In this document: positions 30,491 through 37,245 of the stretch, one piece after another
Position numbering within the stretch: the stretch's first letter is position 1
Layout: each line of letters opens with the position of its first letter
DNA from: a bacterium
Lineage (GTDB): Bacteria; Patescibacteriota; Gracilibacteria; UBA4473
Assembly: GCA_018648585.1 (NCBI GenBank)
Contig: JABGQW010000008.1
Location: forward strand, 1 to 54,705
Direction: 5' to 3'
DNA: 54,705 nt
The notes under the pieces: generated by a model
Told to the model about the DNA's origin: nothing
Database searches by the model: none
Seen by the model: the letters and a program-made list of their open reading frames with translations, nothing else
Program-made: the position numbers and the translations under genes

Positions 30491-32668
30491 GTGAAAAAGC
30501 ACAAAGTTTTTGGCATTCGACAAAAAATTAATTTACCCGAGTTGGTGGAGAAATTTTTGCGCGAACTTATTTCCAAAATCCCGGAAAACGCCGACGCGCT
30601 CGAAAAACAAAAACGCCAATTTTCCGCGCGCGAAAAATGCGATCCCATTTTGAATCGCGACCTGATCGTGCTCGCTGCGAATTTCCAAATTTCACTTCCA
30701 AAAAATCTTGCCGCTCTGCTCCAAAAACGTGCCGTGCGCACGATTTCTGGCGTGACGCCGATCGGGATTCTCACAAAACCGTGGCCGTGCCCGGGGCGCT
30801 GCGTGTACTGCCCGACCGAGGTGCGAATGCCAAAAAGTTATTTGAGTTCGCAGCCGGCTGCTGCTCGAGCCGTTCGTAATAATTTTCATCCGTTTCGCCA
30901 GGTTGAAAATCGCATCGTCGCGATCGAAGATTCTGGGCACCCGGTTTCCAAACTCGAAGTGATTGTGATGGGCGGCACGTGGAGTTTTTTGCCGAAAAAA
31001 TATCAGTCGTGGTTCATCAAAAATATTTTTGATGCGGCGAACGGAAAAAAGAAAATTTCCAATTCTCATTTTGAAAACGATGAACAAGAAATCCCCCCGG
31101 GCCCCTTTTTAAAAAATGGGGAGCTGATTCCTGATTTTTTGGGAACAAATTTGCCGTACGATCCAGAACTAAAAAATCGTGCGCGCGAGCTTCGAAAAAA
31201 AGCAACTCCTGCGGAAAAAAAATTATGGGAACAGTTGCTCCGTGGGAGAAAATTCCAAAATTTACGTTTTTTGAGACAAAAACCGATCGACAATTTTATC
31301 GTGGATTTTTATTGTCCGGAATTGCTTTTGGTGTTGGAAATTGATGGAGATATTCATGATTTTCAAAAAAAATATGATCAAGAGCGGACAGAAAAATTAT
31401 CAAAATATGGAATTGAAGTTGTTCGATATTCCAATGACCAAATACTCTCGAACATCAAAGAAGTCTCTTTTGATTTGGCGCGAATTGTCCAAAATCGAAA
31501 AAAACAAATGGAAAAAAGTCCCCATTTTAAGGGGGATTTAGGGGGTTTTACTGCTCGCACGCTTCAAGAGGCGCAAAAAATCAACGAAACCGCGGATCGC
31601 CGCGTGATCGGATTGACGCTCGAAACGCGTCCCGACTGGATCACCGAAAAAGAATTGATTCGGATGCGCGAGTTTGGCTGCACGCGGATCGAGATCGGCG
31701 TCCAGACGCTCGACGACGAAATTCAAAAACTCACGAAGCGCGGACACACTCGGGCGCACGTGGCGCGCGCGATGCAGCTGATGCGCGATTTTGGTTTCAA
31801 AATCTGCTGGCATCTCATGCCGGGATTGCCCGGATCGACGCCGGAGCGCGATTTGAAAATGATGCGCGAAGTCTGGGAAAATTCTGATTTTCGTCCCGAT
31901 TTCGTAAAAATTTATCCGTGCCAGGTTTTGCCAAATTCCGAACTTGCTGACTGGTGGCGCGCGGGAAAATTTGAACCGTTGCGTGACAAAAAACTGGTCG
32001 AACTGCTTTTGAAATTCAAAAAATCTGTGCCGCCGTACACGCGAATTATGCGATTATTGCGTGATATTCCGGTGGGAGAAACTTTGGACGGCGTGAAGTT
32101 TTCAAACCTGCGTCAGATTTTGAAATCGCAGCCGAAAAAATTACGAGAACTTTTGGGTGACAAAAAATTCACCGAAATTTTCCCCGACGGACACGAGTGG
32201 CCGTGCCAGTGTGTGCGTTGCCGCGAGGTCGGGTTTTTGAATGAAAAATTAAAAATGAAGAATGAAGAATTAGATGTTCCAATTTTGGTTCGGAGAAATT
32301 ATGAAGCATCGAACGGGACGGAAGTTTTTCTCTCATTTGAATCTCCGGACAAAAAAGTTTTGTACGCGTTGCTTCGGTTGCGAAAACCGTCGCCAGATTT
32401 TTCCCCGAAAAAATTCTCTTCCGTTCTTAAAAATGCTGCGCTCGTGCGGGAAGTGCATTCGTACGGAACGGAGGTTTCCATCGGAAATGACGCTGGAATT
32501 GGGCAGCATCGCGGACTCGGGAAAAAGCTTTTGACTGAAGCCGAGCGGATCGCGCGCGACGAATGGAATTTGAAAAAAATTACGGTGATCGCGGGCGTCG
32601 GGACTCGAGAATATTATCGAAAGCTTGGGTACGAGCTGCGGGCAACGTACATGACAAAAAAAATTTGA
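30491..32668 (+). CDS. Elp3-like radical SAM/GNAT tRNA-modifying enzyme with nested DUF559 module
   Basis: A 725-residue protein. The host part matches the Elp3 family, which makes cm5U-type changes at tRNA wobble uridine: radical SAM cysteines C100, C104, C107 (CPGRCVYC), LEVIVMGGTWSFLP, RVIGLTLETRPDW, RIEIGVQTLDDEI, GHTRAHV, KICWHLMPGLPGST, and a C-terminal GNAT domain with the acetyl-CoA loop QHRGLGKKLLTEAE. Residues about 201-353 are foreign: a complete DUF559 domain flanked by translated repeats, between KNIFDAANGKKK and LQEAQKINETADRR, which are contiguous or nearly so in normal Elp3. Residues 584-594 (NEKLKMKNEEL) come from a second repeat. Both insertions keep the frame, and the catalytic motifs on both sides are intact. 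Confidence 0.93.
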   Translation: MKKHKVFGIRQKINLPELVEKFLRELISKIPENADALEKQKRQFSAREKCDPILNRDLIVLAANFQISLPKNLAALLQKRAVRTISGVTPIGILTKPWPCPGRCVYCPTEVRMPKSYLSSQPAAARAVRNNFHPFRQVENRIVAIEDSGHPVSKLEVIVMGGTWSFLPKKYQSWFIKNIFDAANGKKKISNSHFENDEQEIPPGPFLKNGELIPDFLGTNLPYDPELKNRARELRKKATPAEKKLWEQLLRGRKFQNLRFLRQKPIDNFIVDFYCPELLLVLEIDGDIHDFQKKYDQERTEKLSKYGIEVVRYSNDQILSNIKEVSFDLARIVQNRKKQMEKSPHFKGDLGGFTARTLQEAQKINETADRRVIGLTLETRPDWITEKELIRMREFGCTRIEIGVQTLDDEIQKLTKRGHTRAHVARAMQLMRDFGFKICWHLMPGLPGSTPERDLKMMREVWENSDFRPDFVKIYPCQVLPNSELADWWRAGKFEPLRDKKLVELLLKFKKSVPPYTRIMRLLRDIPVGETLDGVKFSNLRQILKSQPKKLRELLGDKKFTEIFPDGHEWPCQCVRCREVGFLNEKLKMKNEELDVPILVRRNYEASNGTEVFLSFESPDKKVLYALLRLRKPSPDFSPKKFSSVLKNAALVREVHSYGTEVSIGNDAGIGQHRGLGKKLLTEAERIARDEWNLKKITVIAGVGTREYYRKLGYELRATYMTKKI
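31091..31122 (+). repeat. Left terminal repeat of the DUF559 module
   Basis: ATCCCCCC-GGG-CCCCTTTTT-AAAAAATGGGGAG, translated IPPGPFLKNGE. Same orientation, layout and reading frame as the tsaD repeat. Confidence 0.75.
31518..31548 (-). repeat. Right terminal repeat of the DUF559 module (inverted)
   Basis: Read on the minus strand it is ACCCCCTAAATCCCCCTTAAA followed by ATGGGGAC, the same plan as the left repeat. On the coding strand it is translated KSPHFKGDLGGF without a stop. Confidence 0.75.
32240..32272 (+). repeat. A-rich dispersed repeat in frame in elp3
   Basis: AATGAAAAATTAAAAATGAA plus a short extension encodes NEKLKMKNEEL between the radical SAM and GNAT domains. A related sequence ends the glycosyltransferase gene at 3574-3600. 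Confidence 0.6.
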
Positions 32669-32693
32669 CAGCACGTTTTCTCTGGAATATATT
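32665..32693 (+). promoter_or_regulatory. Near-consensus promoter overlapping the elp3 stop
   Basis: TTGACA, exactly 17 bases, TATATT. The best-matching promoter in the window. The elp3 TGA lies inside the -35 box. Eight bases separate the -10 box from an ATG at 32702. Confidence 0.8.
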
Positions 32694-32701
32694 TCACTGC
32701 G

Positions 32702-32764
32702 ATGAAACGCGCCACTTGGTTTATGCTGATTATTAAACACTTTCCCTGTCGGGCGAGGGCGTAG
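32702..32764 (+). CDS. 20-residue ORF directly at a strong promoter (leader peptide or small protein)
   Basis: ATG to TAG, 20 codons: Met-Lys-Arg-Ala-Thr-Trp at the start, a hydrophobic FMLII core, then KHFPCRARA. The start codon lies at the expected transcription start, so translation would be leaderless. A CCCTGTCGGG hairpin is within the last codons and a terminator-like hairpin follows 17 bases after the stop. It could be a leader peptide that controls read-through into the gene at 33017, or a free-standing micropeptide. There is no run of one regulatory codon, so classic amino-acid attenuation is not obvious. Confidence 0.45.
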   Translation: MKRATWFMLIIKHFPCRARA

Positions 32765-32781
32765 TTTTTTTATCCAAAATT

Positions 32782-32816
32782 AAAAACCACTCCTTCGTTT
32801 CTCTCGGAGGTTTTTT
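32782..32816 (+). terminator. Terminator or attenuator after the 20-residue ORF
   Basis: AAAAACCACTCC, a 12-base loop, GGAGGTTTTTT. The stem has a bulged A and one mismatch. The sequence TGCTCTTTTACA (32816-32827), boxA-like, follows at once. Confidence 0.6.
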
Positions 32817-33016
32817 GCTCTTTTACATTTCAGAATCGAAATCCAGATTTTTTTCTCGACGTGAAAATGTCGCCTGCGGGCAGACTGATTCCGCGAGGGA
32901 AATGATGGATTTTGATGATCAGGTTTTCTCGGCAGGTGGGAGTATTTCACGTACAAAAATGTGGAAAATTCCCCGACTTGTCGGGAAAATAAATTTTTTG
33001 TTTAACACTAAAAAAT

Positions 33017-33322
33017 ATGTTTATGAGTAATGAAAATCGAACGGGGAACGAAAAAAACAATGAAGGTGGGATTTTACTTCAACCAGCGGTTGACGAAAAA
33101 CAAATCGAAAACATCACAGTGGGAATGTCATTCGAGGAAAAACGAGTTGCACGACAAACTGCATTAAAAAAGAACGGGGCGCTTCGTCTTCCGAATGGGA
33201 AACTCGTTGAAGTTGTCACTTGTTCTTGTGGAAAAGTGAATCCACCTCTTGATGATTTGTATTATGATTTTGAAAACAGAGGATGTCACGATTGTGGTTT
33301 TTCGGTTCACAGTCCTGGTTGA
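33017..33322 (+). CDS. Small zinc-ribbon-like protein
   Basis: A 101-residue protein (or 99 if the ATG at 33023 is used). The N-terminal half is charged and probably flexible; the C-terminal 35 residues hold CSCGK and, 20 residues on, CHDCGF, a possible four-Cys zinc site. The segment VGMSFEEKRVARQTALKKNG looks helical. No named family was recognised. The preceding 250 bases hold no gene; they contain the terminator/attenuator and the boxA-like element, so this is another long-leader gene. It ends in a strong hairpin shared with the convergent ATPase gene. Confidence 0.68.
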   Translation: MFMSNENRTGNEKNNEGGILLQPAVDEKQIENITVGMSFEEKRVARQTALKKNGALRLPNGKLVEVVTCSCGKVNPPLDDLYYDFENRGCHDCGFSVHSPG

Positions 33323-33344
33323 TCATCAAAAAACAAAAAGAACC

Positions 33345-33375
33345 GGGCCATTCTTCGGAATGGCCTTTATTTTTT
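33345..33375. terminator. Two-way intrinsic terminator
   Basis: GGCCATTC-TTCG-GAATGGCC, a perfect 8-base stem with a UUCG tetraloop on the plus strand. T-rich tails exist on both sides, so it can serve both converging genes. Confidence 0.9.
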
Positions 33376-35865
33376 CTCAACTTTTTTTTCTGGCGTTGTC
33401 GTTTTTTTCTCGTCTTTTTTTTGATCTTCTTTTTTATCATCCTTTTTTTTGCGTTTGTCGTCCTCCGGCCGCGTCCAGCGAGAGATTTTTTCTTCGACCA
33501 GCGAGCGTGGTTTTGCGTACCGCTGGCGTGAAAAGTTTCGAATTTTCTCAATCCGTACTTCTGGTGGTTCTTCGTCGTGGATTTCTGGTGGACGGAGCGT
33601 GTTTCCAGAAAACACCGGAGAAGTTAGTCCGTCGACCATAATTCGGTTGTACACCTGATATTTTGGAATGCTGGCGATGTTGATCGGTAGCACGCGTTCC
33701 TCGTCAAATTGTTCCGAGAAAATTTTTGCGTCGTCGATCCCGACTTGAAAACTCACGAGCGACCCAACATTTCCAAAAACCGCAGCGGCGACTTCCTCGC
33801 TCATCTGCGCGATGTACTGATTTGCCATCGTGAGATTGAGTTTGTATTTTCGCGCTTCGGACAGAATTGTCGAAAATGAGTCTGTCGCAAAATTTTGGAA
33901 TTCGTCGACGTACAAATAAAAATCTTTTCGGTCTTTTTCCGGAATGTCCGCGCGGCTCATCGCATCGAGCTGAAATTTCGTAATCAGCAGCGACCCGAGC
34001 ATCGATGAATTATCTTCTCCGAGTTTTCCTTTCGAAAGATTTGCGATTACGATTTTTCCGGTGTCCATCGCAAATCGAAGATCGAGCGTGGATTTCGGCT
34101 GCCCGACAATATTTCGAATCACCGGCGCGGAGAGAAATTGTCCGACTTTATTCTGGATCGGGCCGACGGCTTCGGCGAGTTTCTGTGGCGCGAGTGCGCT
34201 GAATTCCGTCTGCCAAAAACTTTTGATCATCGGATCTTGCACGTAGTGAAGGACTTTGTATCGGTAATCTTTATCGACGAGCATCCGTGTGATTCCGAGC
34301 ATCGTGGTGTCTGGCGCTTCGACGAGCGCGAGGATTGTGTTTCTCAAAAAGTGCTCGAGTCTCGGTCCCCACGAATCAATGTTCAGTTTTTTAATCACGC
34401 CGATTAATCCGGACGCGACGAGCCCACGTTGTTCTGCGTTTTTTCCTTCCAAAAGATTGAACGCCACGGGAAATTCCCGATCCGCTGGATCAAATAAAAT
34501 CACGTCGTTCGTCCGACTTTTTGGCACAAATCGCATCACCGCTTCCGCGAGATCTCCGTGCGGATCAATCACCGCGACGCCTTTTCCCGCCTGGATGTCG
34601 CTGAAAATCATATTTTCGAGCATCGTCGATTTTCCCATTCCGGTTTTTCCGATGATGTACACGTGGCGCCGTCGATCGTCCGGACGAATCCCGTACTTCG
34701 ATTTCATATTTCGAAAATTTGTTTCTCCGATAATTGTCACATCTTTTTCCTCGTCATCGGGAAGATCGGTCGGCGGTTCGAGTTTTGGACAATCCACCCA
34801 GGTGATTTTCGGCGTGCTGACGGATTTCGTCGGAAGATGACACATCGTGGCGAGTTCTTCCTGCGACAAAATAAAAGGCGATGCAACTTCTCGTCCAACA
34901 AGATTTCGAAAAATAGAAGATTTTTCACTGCGAGCAGTTTTTCCCACAACAAATCGGTTGAGTTGTGGGAGATCAAATTGGTGAAAAGTTCCGGCGATTT
35001 CTCGAAGTTTTGCCTCGGCGTGCATTTCCTCGTCATCGCAGTGGATGTACAGTGCGCGGATATTTACCGCGAACGCGAGTCGCGAAATTTTATCAAACGC
35101 TGCGGAGTACACCGTTTCTCGATCGTGTCGCGCGGACGAGGTGCGTTCGTCGACTTCTCCACCAAAATCATCGATGTCGGGTTTTCCGCCTGCGGCGGCT
35201 TTGCCAGCCCAGCCAAACAAAAGATGAATCAATCGCCAGATCGGCACGCGCGCGAGTCGGACCCAGCGCCGTCGATCGAGTCGTGCCCATTCGTACAGGT
35301 TTTCCACCCAATTCCAGCGCCAAATTCCGCCACGATTAAAATGCTGCAGCGCGTTTTCGGCTGCTTCTTCCCAGCGATTTCCCACCGGCTGCATCACGAT
35401 TTGGACGATCGCAGAATCAGTTTTTTTATTCAAATGTGAAATCGACGACGTGATCGCGCCGAGTGGATCTTCAAATTCTCGACTCGAAGAATCTTCAAAT
35501 TGTGGATGCCGCTTGAACGGGTACACCGATGGATTGTACGGAGAAAGCTCCGTCGCCAGAATCTTTTTTCCGGTGATGAGTTTTTTCACAAAATAATTTG
35601 GAACGGTTTCAATTTCAACTTCGGGGTACTGCGCAAAAATCTGTGACGAAATCAGTGTTCGCAAATGACTCGGGCACACCACATAAAAATAAATTTTCCC
35701 GCCGATTTGTGCGATCTCAAAACTTACCGACTCGTCGCCGGATTGTTTCATTTCTTTTGACAGCAGTCCGTGCAGCGACGCGAGAATCTGCTCAAACGCC
35801 ATCGGGCCGCGCTCGTTGAGTCGCGGAACAGAAAGACGGAGTACCGTTTTTTTGGTTTTTTTCAT
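33367..35865 (-). CDS. VirB4/TraG-like ATPase with type IV secretion DNA-binding domain
   Basis: An 832-residue HerA/FtsK-like P-loop ATPase of the kind common in CPR genomes. Walker A is HVYIIGKTGMGKSTMLENM around residue 405, followed by VAVIDPHGDLAEAVM; Walker B is FYLYVDEFQNF near residue 650, with the MANQYIAQM sensor region after it. The N-terminal 370 residues are not clearly assigned but include a conserved-looking IVQIVMQPVG segment. The C-terminal 40 residues are Lys/Glu/Asp low complexity. The family couples DNA or protein substrates to a membrane channel; no relaxase or channel genes are in the window. Confidence 0.88.
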   Translation of the reverse strand: MKKTKKTVLRLSVPRLNERGPMAFEQILASLHGLLSKEMKQSGDESVSFEIAQIGGKIYFYVVCPSHLRTLISSQIFAQYPEVEIETVPNYFVKKLITGKKILATELSPYNPSVYPFKRHPQFEDSSSREFEDPLGAITSSISHLNKKTDSAIVQIVMQPVGNRWEEAAENALQHFNRGGIWRWNWVENLYEWARLDRRRWVRLARVPIWRLIHLLFGWAGKAAAGGKPDIDDFGGEVDERTSSARHDRETVYSAAFDKISRLAFAVNIRALYIHCDDEEMHAEAKLREIAGTFHQFDLPQLNRFVVGKTARSEKSSIFRNLVGREVASPFILSQEELATMCHLPTKSVSTPKITWVDCPKLEPPTDLPDDEEKDVTIIGETNFRNMKSKYGIRPDDRRRHVYIIGKTGMGKSTMLENMIFSDIQAGKGVAVIDPHGDLAEAVMRFVPKSRTNDVILFDPADREFPVAFNLLEGKNAEQRGLVASGLIGVIKKLNIDSWGPRLEHFLRNTILALVEAPDTTMLGITRMLVDKDYRYKVLHYVQDPMIKSFWQTEFSALAPQKLAEAVGPIQNKVGQFLSAPVIRNIVGQPKSTLDLRFAMDTGKIVIANLSKGKLGEDNSSMLGSLLITKFQLDAMSRADIPEKDRKDFYLYVDEFQNFATDSFSTILSEARKYKLNLTMANQYIAQMSEEVAAAVFGNVGSLVSFQVGIDDAKIFSEQFDEERVLPINIASIPKYQVYNRIMVDGLTSPVFSGNTLRPPEIHDEEPPEVRIEKIRNFSRQRYAKPRSLVEEKISRWTRPEDDKRKKKDDKKEDQKKDEKKTTTPEKKVEKK

Positions 35866-35919
35866 TCACAAAAAATCGCGCGAATTATAGCACACAGAGA
35901 AAAGAGACACAAAAAAGAA

Positions 35920-35948
35920 TTGACTTTTGGGTGAAATGATTTATTTAG
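35920..35948 (+). promoter_or_regulatory. Promoter and long leader of the gene at 36092
   Basis: TTGACT, 17-base spacer, ATTTAG (TTTAGA one base on), then AAGTGTG. The leader of about 135 bases has the boxA-like TGATCTTTGACA at 35990-36001 and ends AATTTCAAAA-ATG without an SD site. Confidence 0.55.
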
Positions 35949-36091
35949 AAAGTGTGATCTTTTGAGTTTTTTTTAAACTGAAAAGTTCCTGATCTTTGAC
36001 ACTGTTGAATTTATTTTGAGATTATTTTGTTGGGTTCACGTGGTGAGTGCAACTGAGTTATTTTATTACAAACCTTAAATAAATTTCAAAA

Positions 36092-36505
36092 ATGAAAATT
36101 AAAATTAGAGGAAAAGAGCAGGATGGATCTATGTTTGAAAAAAGCATAAAAATTCCTGATGGATGGAATGTGGGAGCAAATCCATATGAAAATCGTGAAA
36201 AAGCAGGTGGGAAAATTCATGAATCAACTTATTTTTTGGAAAATCCGAAAAACCGCGAGGAATCAATTATGCTTAAACTTACGATTGGTTTTGAAGTTGT
36301 TTCGTTTGCGTATCTCCTCATTCAGTGGGATTTGAATATGAAAAAACAGCATTATCAAGCTATTTTCATCAAAAAACAAGATTACGATGAGCATGTTGTA
36401 ACCGCTTTTAGATCTGAAGAGTGGAATTTAAAAATTTTTGAAGGTGGAAAATTTTCATTAAAAGGGAAGGATTTTGTCGCTGGGCCACCGCCTGTAAAAA
36501 AGTAA
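36092..36505 (+). CDS. Hypothetical cytosolic protein
   Basis: A 137-residue protein with a beta-rich start (KIKIRGKEQDGSMFEKSI) and a second half with LKLTIGFEVVSFAYLLIQWD, which is hydrophobic but probably a buried strand-helix pair rather than a membrane span. It ends in a Pro-rich PPPVKK tail. No family recognised. Its single-gene unit with promoter, boxA-like leader and terminator matches the other stand-alone hypotheticals. A/T-rich codon use compared with the core genes. Confidence 0.7.
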   Translation: MKIKIRGKEQDGSMFEKSIKIPDGWNVGANPYENREKAGGKIHESTYFLENPKNREESIMLKLTIGFEVVSFAYLLIQWDLNMKKQHYQAIFIKKQDYDEHVVTAFRSEEWNLKIFEGGKFSLKGKDFVAGPPPVKK

Positions 36506-36525
36506 AATTCAACAGTCAAAAAGAA

Positions 36526-36554
36526 AAGTCTTCGAAATTCGGAGGCTTTTTTTA
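36526..36554 (+). terminator. Intrinsic terminator
   Basis: AAGTCTTCG, AAATT loop, CGGAGGCTTTTTTT; the stem is complete with two G-U pairs on the plus strand. Confidence 0.8.
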
Positions 36555-36913
36555 AAAAACACGAGTGTTTGCTGCTGGTACTCCTGCCAAGAATCTCGCC
36601 ACTTCGCCCGCTCGGGGCGGTCTCGATTGAGGCATTTGTTTCCTCGTTTCACTCGGTACAAATGTTCGAACTTTTGCGTTCGATTTTTGATGAAAAATCA
36701 TCAACCACGTCCAAACATCACGAGGATGTTTGCTCGTGTTTGGCTGGTACAGGACCGTGGACGCAATTGGAACCGCAATCAGAGAACATCAAGGGTACAT
36801 CCATTTCCCAGGAAATACTGCTTTACGCTAAAACAAAACAAAGGCAATAGTGTTTTGTGGATATAACGCTCTATTTGTGGTATAGTGTAAAGATTTTTTT
36901 GAAAAATTATCCC
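36555..36913. other. Gene-free left margin of the tRNA-Arg island
   Basis: No convincing gene. It holds the 20-base copy of the tRNA-Arg 3' end, a REP-like C/G-rich palindrome (CGCCCGCTCGGGGCG), a CAAACATC/GATGTTTG hairpin near 36713-36733, and an extended -10 (TGG-TATAGT at 36878-36886) before the 36914 gene. Confidence 0.6.
36576..36595. repeat. att-like copy of the tRNA-Arg 3' end
   Basis: GGTACTCCTGCCAAGAATC against GGTACTCCCGCCAAGAATC in the tRNA; 19 of 20 bases match including the CCA complement. Similarity stops abruptly on the island side. Confidence 0.7.
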
Positions 36914-37243
36914 ATGAATTCTCAGTCAGTAGAAATCGAGCATCTTATCAGGCAATCCTTATTGATTAGCCCAGAGCAAAAGGATAAATACTTGGCATTA
37001 ATTCTTCGACTAACAGCCAATCAACAGAACCAACTCAAGGAAATTCTCAAGTTAGAAAAAGTGATGTTGACGGCGATGTTAAAAGAAGAGTTAGGTGATC
37101 CAGAGAAACAAAAAATGTATCAAGATTTTCAGAAATCTTTTTCTTATGGAGTGCGACAAGCATTTAAGGATAAAGAAGTTGGGGAGAAAAAAGACGTAGA
37201 TGATGTACTCCTTTCTCTTGAAAAAGAATTTGAATCACTTTGA
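36914..37243 (+). CDS. Small helical protein coupled to the calpain-like gene
   Basis: A 109-residue, fully helical-looking protein (IEHLIRQSLLISPEQKDKYL, LTANQQNQLKEILKLEKVML, then a charged tail). No signal peptide and no named family. ATG at 36914 was chosen; it follows an extended -10 promoter by about 28 bases. It ends two bases before the ATG of the 1477-residue protein, so the two are almost surely cotranslated. A chaperone, adaptor or immunity-type partner is possible but is only suggested by position. Confidence 0.7.
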   Translation: MNSQSVEIEHLIRQSLLISPEQKDKYLALILRLTANQQNQLKEILKLEKVMLTAMLKEELGDPEKQKMYQDFQKSFSYGVRQAFKDKEVGEKKDVDDVLLSLEKEFESL

Positions 37244-37245
37244 AA

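Larger units (their letters stand above)
31089..31550 (+). mobile_element. Nested DUF559 endonuclease-like module with terminal inverted repeats
   Basis: The module codes for about 153 residues in frame with elp3. The core is a near full-length DUF559 domain (YDPELKNRARELRKKATPA, FLRQKPIDNFIVDFYCPE, LLLVLEIDGDIH, YDQERTEKLSKYGIEVVRYS), a family related to Vsr-type endonucleases. The left end (31091-31122) and the right end (31518-31548) carry the same C/G-tract palindromic repeat in opposite orientation. The core is poorer in G+C than elp3 around it. No intein splicing motifs are seen. Mobility is inferred from structure only. Confidence 0.72.

Noticed and set aside
31089-31550. Intein in elp3
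   Set aside because: No splice-junction Cys/Ser start, no block B His and no HN-C/S/T ending at the borders; the core is DUF559 rather than a LAGLIDADG or HNH intein domain.
36576-36650. A complete second tRNA at the left island boundary
   Set aside because: Only the last 20 bases match tRNA-Arg. The rest gives no D arm, anticodon arm or T loop, so it was kept as an att-like remnant.
36569-36866. Two overlapping open frames of 79-93 codons before the 36914 gene
   Set aside because: They cover the att-like repeat and palindromes, have no plausible start context and no protein-like composition.
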